From assembly GCA_050944855.1 (NCBI GenBank), contig JBMNRU010000007.1, positions 62,001-126,000 of the forward strand: a stretch of DNA of 64,000 nt. The letters run 5' to 3'. Each line of letters starts with the position of its first letter. Position 1 is the stretch's first letter. Below the pieces are notes generated by a model. That model was not told where the DNA came from and made no database searches. It was given only the letters and a program-made list of their open reading frames with translations. The DNA is from Lactonifactor sp050944855 (GTDB taxonomy: Bacteria > Bacillota > Clostridia > Lachnospirales > Lachnospiraceae). A program made the position numbers and the translations under genes. Below are positions 57,059-64,000 of the stretch, one piece after another.

Positions 57059-58927
57059 ATGAATCTTGAAGAACTTATTGAAAAAAATGCACCGAGGAAT
57101 CGAACAGTCCTTTTGGTAATTGCAGATATTTTGCTGATTACATTATCCGGCTTTCTGGCACTGTATATCCGGTTTGATTTTCGTTTCGGCAATATGGACA
57201 TGCAATATGTGGATTATGAAATTTACTATTTGCCGTTTAGTATTGCAGTCACTTTATTGAGTTTTGTGTTATGCAAATTGTATCGCAGTGTCTGGCATTT
57301 TGCCAGTTCTACAGAACTTCTGAATGTAATTATAGCGTGTTCAGGAAGTATTTTGGTACAGATTATCGGGATGGCTTTTCTGAAGATGCGGATGCCGGTC
57401 AGTTATTATCTGATAAAATATGTGCTGCTGATTGCCGGAGTGGGGTCTGTCCGGTTTACCTACCGGATTCTTCGTATGCTGCAGAGAGAGCGGCCTGGAA
57501 CACATGTGGAATCAGGGAAACGAGTGATGCTGATAGGCGGCGGAGAAGCTGGTGCCATGATTATTAAGGAACTGCAGAACAGCCATCGTCTGAATCAGCA
57601 GGTCTGTTGTATTATTGATGATAATGTGTCGAAACATGGAAAATATATCCGTGGTATCCAGATCATGGGAGGCAGAAGAGATATCTGTCGGTTGGCTGCA
57701 GAACTGCATATTGACGAAATTATCGTTGCCATGCCGTCTGCTACACAGTTGGAAGTAAGAACAATTTTAAATATCTGTAAGGAAACAGATTGTGATTTGA
57801 AGGTGCTGCCGGGTTTATATCAGATGATCCGGGGTGAGGTGAGCGTCTCCAGATTGCGTAATGTACAGATAGAGGATTTGCTGGGAAGAGAACCTGTGCA
57901 AATGCAGATGGAAAAGATTATGGCCTATGTATCCGATAAGGTGGTTCTGGTTACCGGCGGAGGCGGTTCTATAGGAAGTGAATTGTGCCGGCAATTGGCG
58001 GCACATGCACCTAAACAATTAATTATCGTTGATATTTACGAGAATAATGCCTATGATATTCAGCAGGAATTAAAGCATGATTTTCCGGAGCTGGATCTGG
58101 TGGTGCTGATCGCATCCGTTCGAAATACCCATCGAATGGAAACCATTTTCTCCACATATCATCCCGAGATTGTCTATCATGCAGCCGCCCATAAGCATGT
58201 GCCGCTGATGGAAGACAGTCCTAATGAGGCCATCAAGAATAATGTATTTGGTACGTATAAGACGGCTATGGCTGCGGACAAGTACGGGGCAAAGCGGTTT
58301 GTGCTGATCTCTACAGATAAAGCAGTAAATCCTACCAATATTATGGGGGCATCCAAACGAATCTGCGAAATGATCGTGCAGACCATGAACAGTCATTCCC
58401 AGACAGAGTTTGTGGCAGTGCGTTTTGGTAATGTGCTGGGGAGCAATGGAAGTGTGATTCCTCTGTTTAAGAAGCAGATTGAACAGGGCGGACCGGTCAC
58501 TGTGACGCATCCGGATATTATCCGGTATTTTATGACAATTCCGGAGGCTGTTTCTCTTGTCCTGCAGGCCGGAGCTTTGGCAAAAGGGGGAGAGATTTTT
58601 GTTCTCGATATGGGAGAACCGGTGAAAATCCTGGAATTGGCAGAAAATTTGATTCGTTTATCAGGATATAGACCCTATGAAGATATAGATATTGTGTTTA
58701 CCGGGCTCCGCCCAGGCGAAAAGTTATATGAAGAAATGCTTATGAGCGAAGAAGGCCTGCAGGAGACGGAGAATCAGTTGATTCATATCGGAAAGCCGAT
58801 TGAGATGGATGAGGAACGGTTTTTAAGGCAGTTGGAGGAGTTGGAGAAGATAGCGAATAACGACTTGCCTGAGGTGAGAAAAAAAGTACGGGAGATCGTG
58901 CCGACTTATGTGATGAAAGAAGTTTGA
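57059..58927 (+). CDS. Membrane-bound NDP-sugar 4,6-dehydratase (CapD/PglF-like)
   Basis: A 622-residue protein of the CapD/WbpM/PglF group. Four N-terminal membrane segments (residues about 15-125) are followed by a first Rossmann domain (MLIGGGEAGAMIIKEL) and a second catalytic SDR domain from about residue 295 (LVTGGGGSIGSELCRQL), with ISTDKAVNPTNIMGASKR carrying the catalytic lysine and RFGNVLGSNGSVIPLF. Such enzymes dehydrate UDP-GlcNAc at C4/C6. A DegT aminotransferase and a PglC-like transferase follow, so a 2,4-diamino-trideoxy sugar such as bacillosamine is a reasonable product. The Met for Tyr change in the YxxxK motif is normal for this subgroup. Confidence 0.93.
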   Translation: MNLEELIEKNAPRNRTVLLVIADILLITLSGFLALYIRFDFRFGNMDMQYVDYEIYYLPFSIAVTLLSFVLCKLYRSVWHFASSTELLNVIIACSGSILVQIIGMAFLKMRMPVSYYLIKYVLLIAGVGSVRFTYRILRMLQRERPGTHVESGKRVMLIGGGEAGAMIIKELQNSHRLNQQVCCIIDDNVSKHGKYIRGIQIMGGRRDICRLAAELHIDEIIVAMPSATQLEVRTILNICKETDCDLKVLPGLYQMIRGEVSVSRLRNVQIEDLLGREPVQMQMEKIMAYVSDKVVLVTGGGGSIGSELCRQLAAHAPKQLIIVDIYENNAYDIQQELKHDFPELDLVVLIASVRNTHRMETIFSTYHPEIVYHAAAHKHVPLMEDSPNEAIKNNVFGTYKTAMAADKYGAKRFVLISTDKAVNPTNIMGASKRICEMIVQTMNSHSQTEFVAVRFGNVLGSNGSVIPLFKKQIEQGGPVTVTHPDIIRYFMTIPEAVSLVLQAGALAKGGEIFVLDMGEPVKILELAENLIRLSGYRPYEDIDIVFTGLRPGEKLYEEMLMSEEGLQETENQLIHIGKPIEMDEERFLRQLEELEKIANNDLPEVRKKVREIVPTYVMKEV

Positions 58928-58928
58928 T

Positions 58929-58973
58929 CTAGCCTGCGAAAGCTCTTATAAAATAAGAATATTCACAGGCTAG
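58929..58973 (+). terminator. Possible terminator hairpin after the dehydratase gene
   Basis: CTAGCCTG (58929-58936) pairs with CAGGCTAG (58966-58973), and the inner GAA/TTC can extend it. Only a mixed TTGTTGT follows, so it may be a weak terminator or a leader structure of the next gene, 100 bases on. Confidence 0.5.
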
Positions 58974-59075
58974 TTGTTGTATAATTTGATTAGTATGCAA
59001 TCTGAAAAAAGTGATATGCATTAAGCAAATAAGAAAAGTAGTTGTTCTTTGATGCAGAGAGGGGCAGATGAAACC

Positions 59076-60302
59076 ATGAATACAAATCGAGAAAATAAAA
59101 GAAATATTCCTTTTTCACCGCCTGATATCAGTGAGGCGGAGATTAATGAAGTATGCGATACACTTCGTTCTGGTTGGATCACCACAGGTCCTAAGACGAA
59201 GCTGCTGGAAAAGAAAATAGCGGAGTGGCTTGGAACGCCAAAATGTGTATGTTTAAATTCCCAGACGGCTTGTGCGGAGACAGCCCTTCGTATTTTCGGT
59301 ATTAGCGAAGGCGATGAAGTAATTACAAGCGCTTATACGTACACGGCATCAGCTTCTGTTATTTGTCATGTGGGCGCAAAGATCATTATGGTGGATTGTC
59401 AGAAAGACAGTCTTGAAATGGACTATGAGGCTTTGGAAAGGGCTGTCACTGAAAAGACTAAGGCAATTATTCCTGTAGATCTCGGTGGTATCCCGTGTGA
59501 CTATGATCGGATTTTTGATATTGTGGAGCGTAAAAAGAATATCTTCAGGCCGAATAGCGAGTTTCAAAAGAAGCTGGGCAGAGTGGCTGTGATTGCAGAT
59601 GCCGCACATGCTTTTGGTGCAAAATGGCATGGAAAAATGATCGGAAATGTTGCAGATGTGACAAATTTCAGCTATCACGCGGTCAAAAACTTCACAACTG
59701 CCGAAGGTGGGGCTATGGTATGGAAGCATATAGATGGCGTGGATGATGAGGCTATCTATCATCAGGCACAGCTTTTGTCTCTTCATGGTCAGTCTAAAGA
59801 TGCATTTGCTAAGACTCAGCTGGGTGCTTGGGAGTATGATATCGTTGGCACTTGGTACAAGTGCAATATGACTGACATTGCTGCTGCGATGGGTTTGGCA
59901 CAGTTTGAACGTTATCCTGGGATGCTGGAACGGCGAAAAGAGATTATTAATAAATATGACGGAGCATTCAAACCGTTGGGGATTGAGGTGCTGAAACACT
60001 ATGCGGATAACTACCATTCCAGCGGGCATCTTTATATCACTAGAGTACCCGGTGTGAGTGATCAGCAGCGTCGTGAGATTATCGTCAAGATGGCAGAAGC
60101 GGGAGTTGCATGCAATGTTCACTATAAGCCTTTGCCAATGCATACAGCGTACAAAAATCTAGGATTTGATATTAAAGACTATCCGAATAGCTTTAACCAT
60201 TATGAAAATGAGATTACGCTGCCGCTTTACACGAGATTGACAGATGAAGATGTCGAGTATGTGATTGAAACATATTGCAGAATTTTGAAAGAATATATCT
60301 AA
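59076..60302 (+). CDS. DegT/DnrJ/EryC1/StrS family sugar aminotransferase
   Basis: A 409-residue PLP enzyme that would aminate the 4-keto-sugar made by the preceding dehydratase. Family segments are IPFSPPDISEAEINEVCDTL, SGWITTGPKTKLLEKKIAEW, the cofactor region IADAAHAFGAKWHG, and the PLP lysine Lys204 in SYHAVKNFTTAEGGAM. CNVHYKPLPMHTAYK closes the substrate site. ATG 59076 was chosen (GAGGGG about 11 bases upstream); TTG 59049 and ATG 59052 are in frame but weaker. The sugar acceptor is presumably a UDP-4-keto-6-deoxy-GlcNAc (inference). Confidence 0.93.
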   Translation: MNTNRENKRNIPFSPPDISEAEINEVCDTLRSGWITTGPKTKLLEKKIAEWLGTPKCVCLNSQTACAETALRIFGISEGDEVITSAYTYTASASVICHVGAKIIMVDCQKDSLEMDYEALERAVTEKTKAIIPVDLGGIPCDYDRIFDIVERKKNIFRPNSEFQKKLGRVAVIADAAHAFGAKWHGKMIGNVADVTNFSYHAVKNFTTAEGGAMVWKHIDGVDDEAIYHQAQLLSLHGQSKDAFAKTQLGAWEYDIVGTWYKCNMTDIAAAMGLAQFERYPGMLERRKEIINKYDGAFKPLGIEVLKHYADNYHSSGHLYITRVPGVSDQQRREIIVKMAEAGVACNVHYKPLPMHTAYKNLGFDIKDYPNSFNHYENEITLPLYTRLTDEDVEYVIETYCRILKEYI

Positions 60303-60314
60303 AGTGAGGTAGAG

Positions 60315-61067
60315 ATGAAGAAATGGGATGAACTTCCAGCCGAAATGCGGACAGGGGAGGTTCGGTATTATTACGACATCCTCTGTAAAAAGGGATTTAG
60401 TTTGGCGATGAAGCGTTTGTTTGACATTGTTGTCTCTGCCATTATGTTGGTTATACTTTCCCCCGTGTTTCTTATTCTTGCAATTGCGATAAAAGTTGAT
60501 TCCCCCGGTCCGGTGTTTTTCAGACAAGAGCGTGTTACAACTTATGGAAAACGCTTCAAAATCCACAAGTTTCGGACGATGGTTAATAATGCCGATAAAA
60601 AAGGTAGTCAGGTTACTGTAAAGAACGATAGCCGTATCACGAGAGTTGGCAGTATGATTCGAAAATGCCGGCTTGATGAAATTAGCCAGTTGCTTGATGT
60701 GATAATCGGAAATATGTCGTTTGTGGGGACGCGTCCAGAGACAGTGAAGTATGTAGAACAGTATGCACCAGTTATGCTGGCAACATTACTGTTACCTGCA
60801 GGCGTTACGTCTGAAGCAAGTATTCTTTACAAAGATGAAGATAAGCTGTTGGATGGAGCTGAAAATGTAGATGAAGTATATGTGAATAAGGTATTACCTG
60901 GGAAGATGTATTATAATCTGAGAAGCATTGAGAAATTTAGTTTTTGGGGAGAAATTGCTACAATGTTCAAGACGGCATTTGCAGTGCTTGGAAAAGAATA
61001 TCAAGCAGATGACGAAGGTGAGAAGAAGTTTACCGAGCAGTTAAGGGGAAGAAAAAATGAAGTTTAG
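60315..61067 (+). CDS. Undecaprenyl-phosphate sugar phosphotransferase (PglC/WbaP-like)
   Basis: A 250-residue initiating phosphoglycosyltransferase of the bacterial sugar-transferase family; it moves a sugar-1-phosphate to undecaprenyl phosphate and so begins repeat-unit synthesis. The re-entrant membrane helix (KRLFDIVVSAIMLVILSPVF), VDSPGPVFFRQERV, the catalytic KFRTMV and DEISQLLDVIIGNMSFVGTRPE are diagnostic. One helix and no polytopic N-terminal part make it the small PglC-type. With the two genes before it, it forms a PglF-PglE-PglC-like set; the acetyltransferase PglD is missing. Confidence 0.95.
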   Translation: MKKWDELPAEMRTGEVRYYYDILCKKGFSLAMKRLFDIVVSAIMLVILSPVFLILAIAIKVDSPGPVFFRQERVTTYGKRFKIHKFRTMVNNADKKGSQVTVKNDSRITRVGSMIRKCRLDEISQLLDVIIGNMSFVGTRPETVKYVEQYAPVMLATLLLPAGVTSEASILYKDEDKLLDGAENVDEVYVNKVLPGKMYYNLRSIEKFSFWGEIATMFKTAFAVLGKEYQADDEGEKKFTEQLRGRKNEV

Positions 61068-61869
61068 TGTATTGATGTCAATTTATATAAAAGAACAACC
61101 AGAATATGTAAAAACATGTTTTGATAGTTTGTTACATCAGACAGTTAAAGCGGATGAGTGGGTAGTTGTTGAAGATGGTCCCCTGACTACAGAAATGTAT
61201 GAATTGCTTGATGAGTATCAAAAGATGTATCCAGGTTTAATAAGAAGACTACCATTAGAAAAAAATCAGGGACTTGGAAAAGCTTTACGTGCAGGTGTTG
61301 TGTACTGCAAAAATGAACTTATTGCAAGAATGGATACGGATGATATTGCAAGAAAAGATCGATTTGAAAAGCAAATAAAGGAGTTTGAACAAAATCCCAA
61401 ATTAGATATATGTGGAAGCCATATTATCGAATTTGAAGGCAAAATTGAAAATGAAATTGCTAGAAGAAATGTTCCGCTGGAACATTCGGAAATAGCGCGA
61501 TATCAAAAACAGAGGAGTGCTTTCAATCACATGACTGTCATGTACAAAAAAAGTGCAGTGATAAATGCAGGAAACTATGAGCATTGCCCATTGATGGAAG
61601 ATGATATGTTGTGGATTCGAATGTTAATTACAGGTGCCATATGTAAAAATATTGATGATTATTTAGTATATGCAAGAACTGGACAAGCTATGATAGAACG
61701 AAGAGGTGGATTTGCATATTTAAAGAAATATATTAGTGCTAGAAATAAGATATTAGATACAGGCTATATTAGCAGATGGGATTATACAAAAACAGTTTTG
61801 GTGCAATGTGTTGTAGCGTTAATTCCTAAAAAAATGCGTTTATTCATATTTAAGACCCTGTTGAGGTGA
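61057..61869 (+). CDS. Glycosyltransferase family 2 protein (AmsE-like)
   Basis: A 270-residue cytoplasmic GT2 enzyme, nearest to AmsE/amylovoran-type transferases. KFSVLMSIYIKEQPEYVKTC, WVVVEDGPLT, LEKNQGLGKALRAGV and the metal site ARMDTDDIARKDRF are typical. It overlaps the previous gene by eleven bases, so translation is coupled. From here to the window end base composition is clearly more A+T-rich than in the preceding genes, suggesting that this portion was acquired separately. Donor and acceptor sugars are unknown. Confidence 0.9.
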   Translation: MKFSVLMSIYIKEQPEYVKTCFDSLLHQTVKADEWVVVEDGPLTTEMYELLDEYQKMYPGLIRRLPLEKNQGLGKALRAGVVYCKNELIARMDTDDIARKDRFEKQIKEFEQNPKLDICGSHIIEFEGKIENEIARRNVPLEHSEIARYQKQRSAFNHMTVMYKKSAVINAGNYEHCPLMEDDMLWIRMLITGAICKNIDDYLVYARTGQAMIERRGGFAYLKKYISARNKILDTGYISRWDYTKTVLVQCVVALIPKKMRLFIFKTLLR

Positions 61870-61943
61870 TATAGAGTAAGAAGAAAAGTAGTAATAAATT
61901 TCGCTGATAAAGTAACAGATGTAAGGAGAAGAAAGCATTAGCC

Positions 61944-63047
61944 ATGAAAATAGGAATTTTAACTTATTACAATGTTCACAATCATGGTGCATTATTACAA
62001 GCGTATGGTATGCAAAGAACATTACAGAAAATGGGTAATGAGGTAGATTTTTTAACTTTTGAAAGAAATTATGAGAATATGGAGCCAGGGAGCGAAAAAA
62101 AATATAAAATCGGAATATCTAGTATACCACTATATTTAAAGTATATGAAGGATAATGGGCTGGGAACGTTTGTGTATAATGGAAAAAAGAGTTTGGCCTT
62201 GAATAAATTCAGAAAAAAACTTTTAGCTATAGGGGAAGAGTACTTTAAGTGCCATAGAGATGCTGTGTGCATAGGTAGTGATGAGGTTTTTTCAATAGAG
62301 ATAGGATATAACCCGTTTTTTTATGGATTAGATGTCGATGCTCCATGTATTTTTAGCTATGCAGGAAGTTTTGGACCAACTACCTTATACGATGTTGAAC
62401 AGAGCAATCATAAAGAAAACATCGCGGATGGGTTGAGACAAATGAAATCAGTGTCTGTAAGAGATAATAATTCAAAAAAGATTGTAGAGAGTCTTACTGA
62501 CAAAGAAGCAGTACTAGTTTGTGATCCTGTGATTCTATATGGATATGAAGAAGAAATCAGGGCTATAAAAAAGAAAAAGAAACCAAGCACTAAATATATT
62601 TTACTGTATTCATATGATAAAAATTCTAATAGTTTTGAAGAAATTAGAGCCCTGAGAGAGTATGCAAAAAGACATGGACTAAAGATATATTCTGTAGGCT
62701 ATTATCATAAATGGTGCGATATGAATATAAATGTATCTCCGTTAGACTTATTCTATTATTTTTGTAATGCAGAATTAGTTGTCACAGATACATTTCATGG
62801 TACAGTACTTTCTTTAATTACAAATGCAGAATTTGTATCTTTGGTAAGAAATAATGGTAATAAGCTAGCATTTTTGTTAGAACAATATTGCCTTGAAAAT
62901 CGAATAATTAAAGATTATTCGGAATTGTTGGGAAGGGAAATGCCTAAAATAAATTATGTTGATGTTAATAAGATTATAGAGATAGAAAGAAAAAAATCAA
63001 GAGAATATTTAAAAAACACTTTGGAGAATATCAATGATAAACGGTAG
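61944..63047 (+). CDS. Polysaccharide pyruvyl transferase family protein
   Basis: A 367-residue protein of the WcaK/CsaB-type polysaccharide pyruvyl transferase family, which adds a ketal-linked pyruvate (from PEP) to sugars or wall polymers. The start KIGILTYYNVHNHGALLQAY, CIGSDEVFSIEIGYNPFFYG, SVRDNNSKKIVES and the late TDTFHGTVLSLI segment are diagnostic. In Clostridia this family is often beside an F420-dehydrogenase-beta-like gene, as here, which overlaps it by 14 bases. The ribosome site is poor (GGAG 16 bases upstream of ATG 61944). Confidence 0.9.
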   Translation: MKIGILTYYNVHNHGALLQAYGMQRTLQKMGNEVDFLTFERNYENMEPGSEKKYKIGISSIPLYLKYMKDNGLGTFVYNGKKSLALNKFRKKLLAIGEEYFKCHRDAVCIGSDEVFSIEIGYNPFFYGLDVDAPCIFSYAGSFGPTTLYDVEQSNHKENIADGLRQMKSVSVRDNNSKKIVESLTDKEAVLVCDPVILYGYEEEIRAIKKKKKPSTKYILLYSYDKNSNSFEEIRALREYAKRHGLKIYSVGYYHKWCDMNINVSPLDLFYYFCNAELVVTDTFHGTVLSLITNAEFVSLVRNNGNKLAFLLEQYCLENRIIKDYSELLGREMPKINYVDVNKIIEIERKKSREYLKNTLENINDKR

Positions 63048-64000
63048 TGATATACATTGCACAGGATGTGGTGCGTGTGTTCAGATTTGCCCCCAAACAT
63101 GTATTAAGATGGATGAGGATTCAAACGGTTTTTTGAGACCAGTAATAAATCATGAATTTTGTGTGAAATGTGATCTGTGTTCCGATACATGTCCTATATA
63201 TGATGGAAACAAAAAGAATGAAATAAAGGAAGCATATGTTGTCCAGTCAACGAACATACAAAATTGTAAGGAGGCTACCAGTGGAGGAATGTTCGGTGCA
63301 TTGGCAGAATATGTGCTGTCTAGAGGCGGCGTTGTATACGGTGCGATTATGGACAAGGATTTAATTGTAAAACATAGTCGAGAGACCACTTTTAACGGAA
63401 TTAGTGATTTAAGAGGATCTAAATACGTTCAAAGTAATACATTAAATAGTTTTATAGATGCACGAAAGGATTTGCAAGATGGTAAGATTGTATTATATAC
63501 GGGAACACCATGCCAAATTGCAGGATTAAAAAAATACTTAAAACACCCCTTTGAAAATTTGATCACAGCAGATATTATTTGCCATGGAGTGCCATCGCAG
63601 GCATATTTCAACAAGTATATACAGTATCTTGAAAACTCATTGCATAGAAATATTATTGATATTAATTTTAGAGACAAACGAGTGGATGGATGGTCATTAG
63701 CAGGAAGCATTAAAACAAAAGATGCTCTATCTGAAAAAATGTTAAAAATGCATTATTTCAATCATTATTACTATTATTATTTTTTAGAAGGTAGCATTTA
63801 TAGGGAAAGTTGTTATTCGTGCAAATATGCCAAGATTGACAGGGAAGGAGATTTTACATTAGGAGATTTTTGGGGAATTGAAGGACTGAAAGTGAAAATG
63901 AATAAGAGTTTAGGATGTTCGCTGGTTCTTCTAAATACTTCAAAGGCAAAACAAATATTTGAAATGTTGGCAATAAAATCAAATCGAGTTGATATGGAAG
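63034..64000 (+). CDS. Coenzyme F420 hydrogenase/dehydrogenase beta-subunit family protein, partial
   Basis: Reading from ATG 63034 (GGAG upstream) the frame stays open to the window edge, 322 codons, so the C terminus is missing. The N terminus holds two ferredoxin-type cluster motifs: Cys9, Cys12, Cys15, Cys19 and Cys43, Cys46, Cys49, Cys53. SGGMFGALAEYVLSRGG, LYTGTPCQIAGLKKYL and ICHGVPSQAYFNKY are signatures of the F420 hydrogenase/dehydrogenase beta-subunit family. In polysaccharide loci of bacteria that make no F420 these proteins are presumed flavin/Fe-S oxidoreductases that modify a sugar or polymer; the reaction is unknown. It overlaps the pyruvyl transferase gene and is strongly A+T-rich. 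Confidence 0.88.
   Translation, partial: MINGSDIHCTGCGACVQICPQTCIKMDEDSNGFLRPVINHEFCVKCDLCSDTCPIYDGNKKNEIKEAYVVQSTNIQNCKEATSGGMFGALAEYVLSRGGVVYGAIMDKDLIVKHSRETTFNGISDLRGSKYVQSNTLNSFIDARKDLQDGKIVLYTGTPCQIAGLKKYLKHPFENLITADIICHGVPSQAYFNKYIQYLENSLHRNIIDINFRDKRVDGWSLAGSIKTKDALSEKMLKMHYFNHYYYYYFLEGSIYRESCYSCKYAKIDREGDFTLGDFWGIEGLKVKMNKSLGCSLVLLNTSKAKQIFEMLAIKSNRVDME

Overview
The window looks like a chromosomal segment of an anaerobic, spore-forming, low-GC Gram-positive bacterium of the class Clostridia, most likely family Lachnospiraceae. The basis is PolC, CodY, IreB, a rhodanese-free ThiI, SigK, a HrcA/CIRCE-type groESL operon, strong AGGAGG ribosome sites, many TGn-extended -10 promoters, and family-typical small proteins (HPr-like 77-mer, DUF1292, a DUF6106-like membrane protein). 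I cannot name a genus from the sequence alone.

Bases 1-14,700 are housekeeping. A truncated cysteine desulfurase and thiI (tRNA thiolation) face an HPr-like gene that lacks the phosphorylatable histidine. mtaB (ms2t6A) follows. Next comes a long run that mirrors the Bacillus subtilis yrzL-yrrK-yrzB-yrrL-yrrM-yrrN order: ireB, ruvX, a DUF1292 gene, a short MltG-like protein, a TrmR-like methyltransferase and a TrhP-like U32 protein, with RNase J and a YlbF-family protein inserted. sigK runs convergently and overlaps the U32 gene. comM, dprA and topA complete the block.

Bases 14,800-36,400 hold regulators, metabolism and envelope genes. codY and groESL (promoter plus a perfect CIRCE) come first. 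guaB has a leader carrying a tandem 61-bp repeat. Then come an amidase, a nitroreductase, an L,D-transpeptidase with twelve cell-wall-binding repeats, an M20 amidohydrolase, tRNA-Gly(GCC), a cupin and a four-cluster ferredoxin. lemA with a DUF2207 gene, an AzgA-type purine permease, a lipase-like hydrolase with thyA and folA, ilvE (with a CodY-box-like site), and an xpaC-telA pair follow.

Bases 36,400-45,100 hold ispG-polC and, convergent to them, a very large secreted protein. It combines a metallo-beta-lactamase fold, an apparent Cna-B-like insertion and a long cell-wall-binding repeat tail.

Bases 45,200-64,000 form a cell-surface polysaccharide locus, all on the + strand and leaving the window at the right edge. 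It contains LicD, a GT8, a flippase, GT2 enzymes, DUF2304, DUF2142 and DUF6077-type membrane proteins (the last split in two), and a Wzz-like protein with a kinase-like tail lacking a Walker A motif. It also contains UDP-galactopyranose mutase, a PglF/PglE/PglC-like trio, another GT2, a pyruvyl transferase and a partial F420-dehydrogenase-beta-like protein. The last 3 kb is visibly richer in A+T than the housekeeping part, which fits exchange of capsule or exopolysaccharide genes.

No insertion sequence, prophage, CRISPR array, rRNA or replication origin was recognised. Promoters, terminators and operators are pattern matches by eye. Family calls are from recognised motifs, not database searches.
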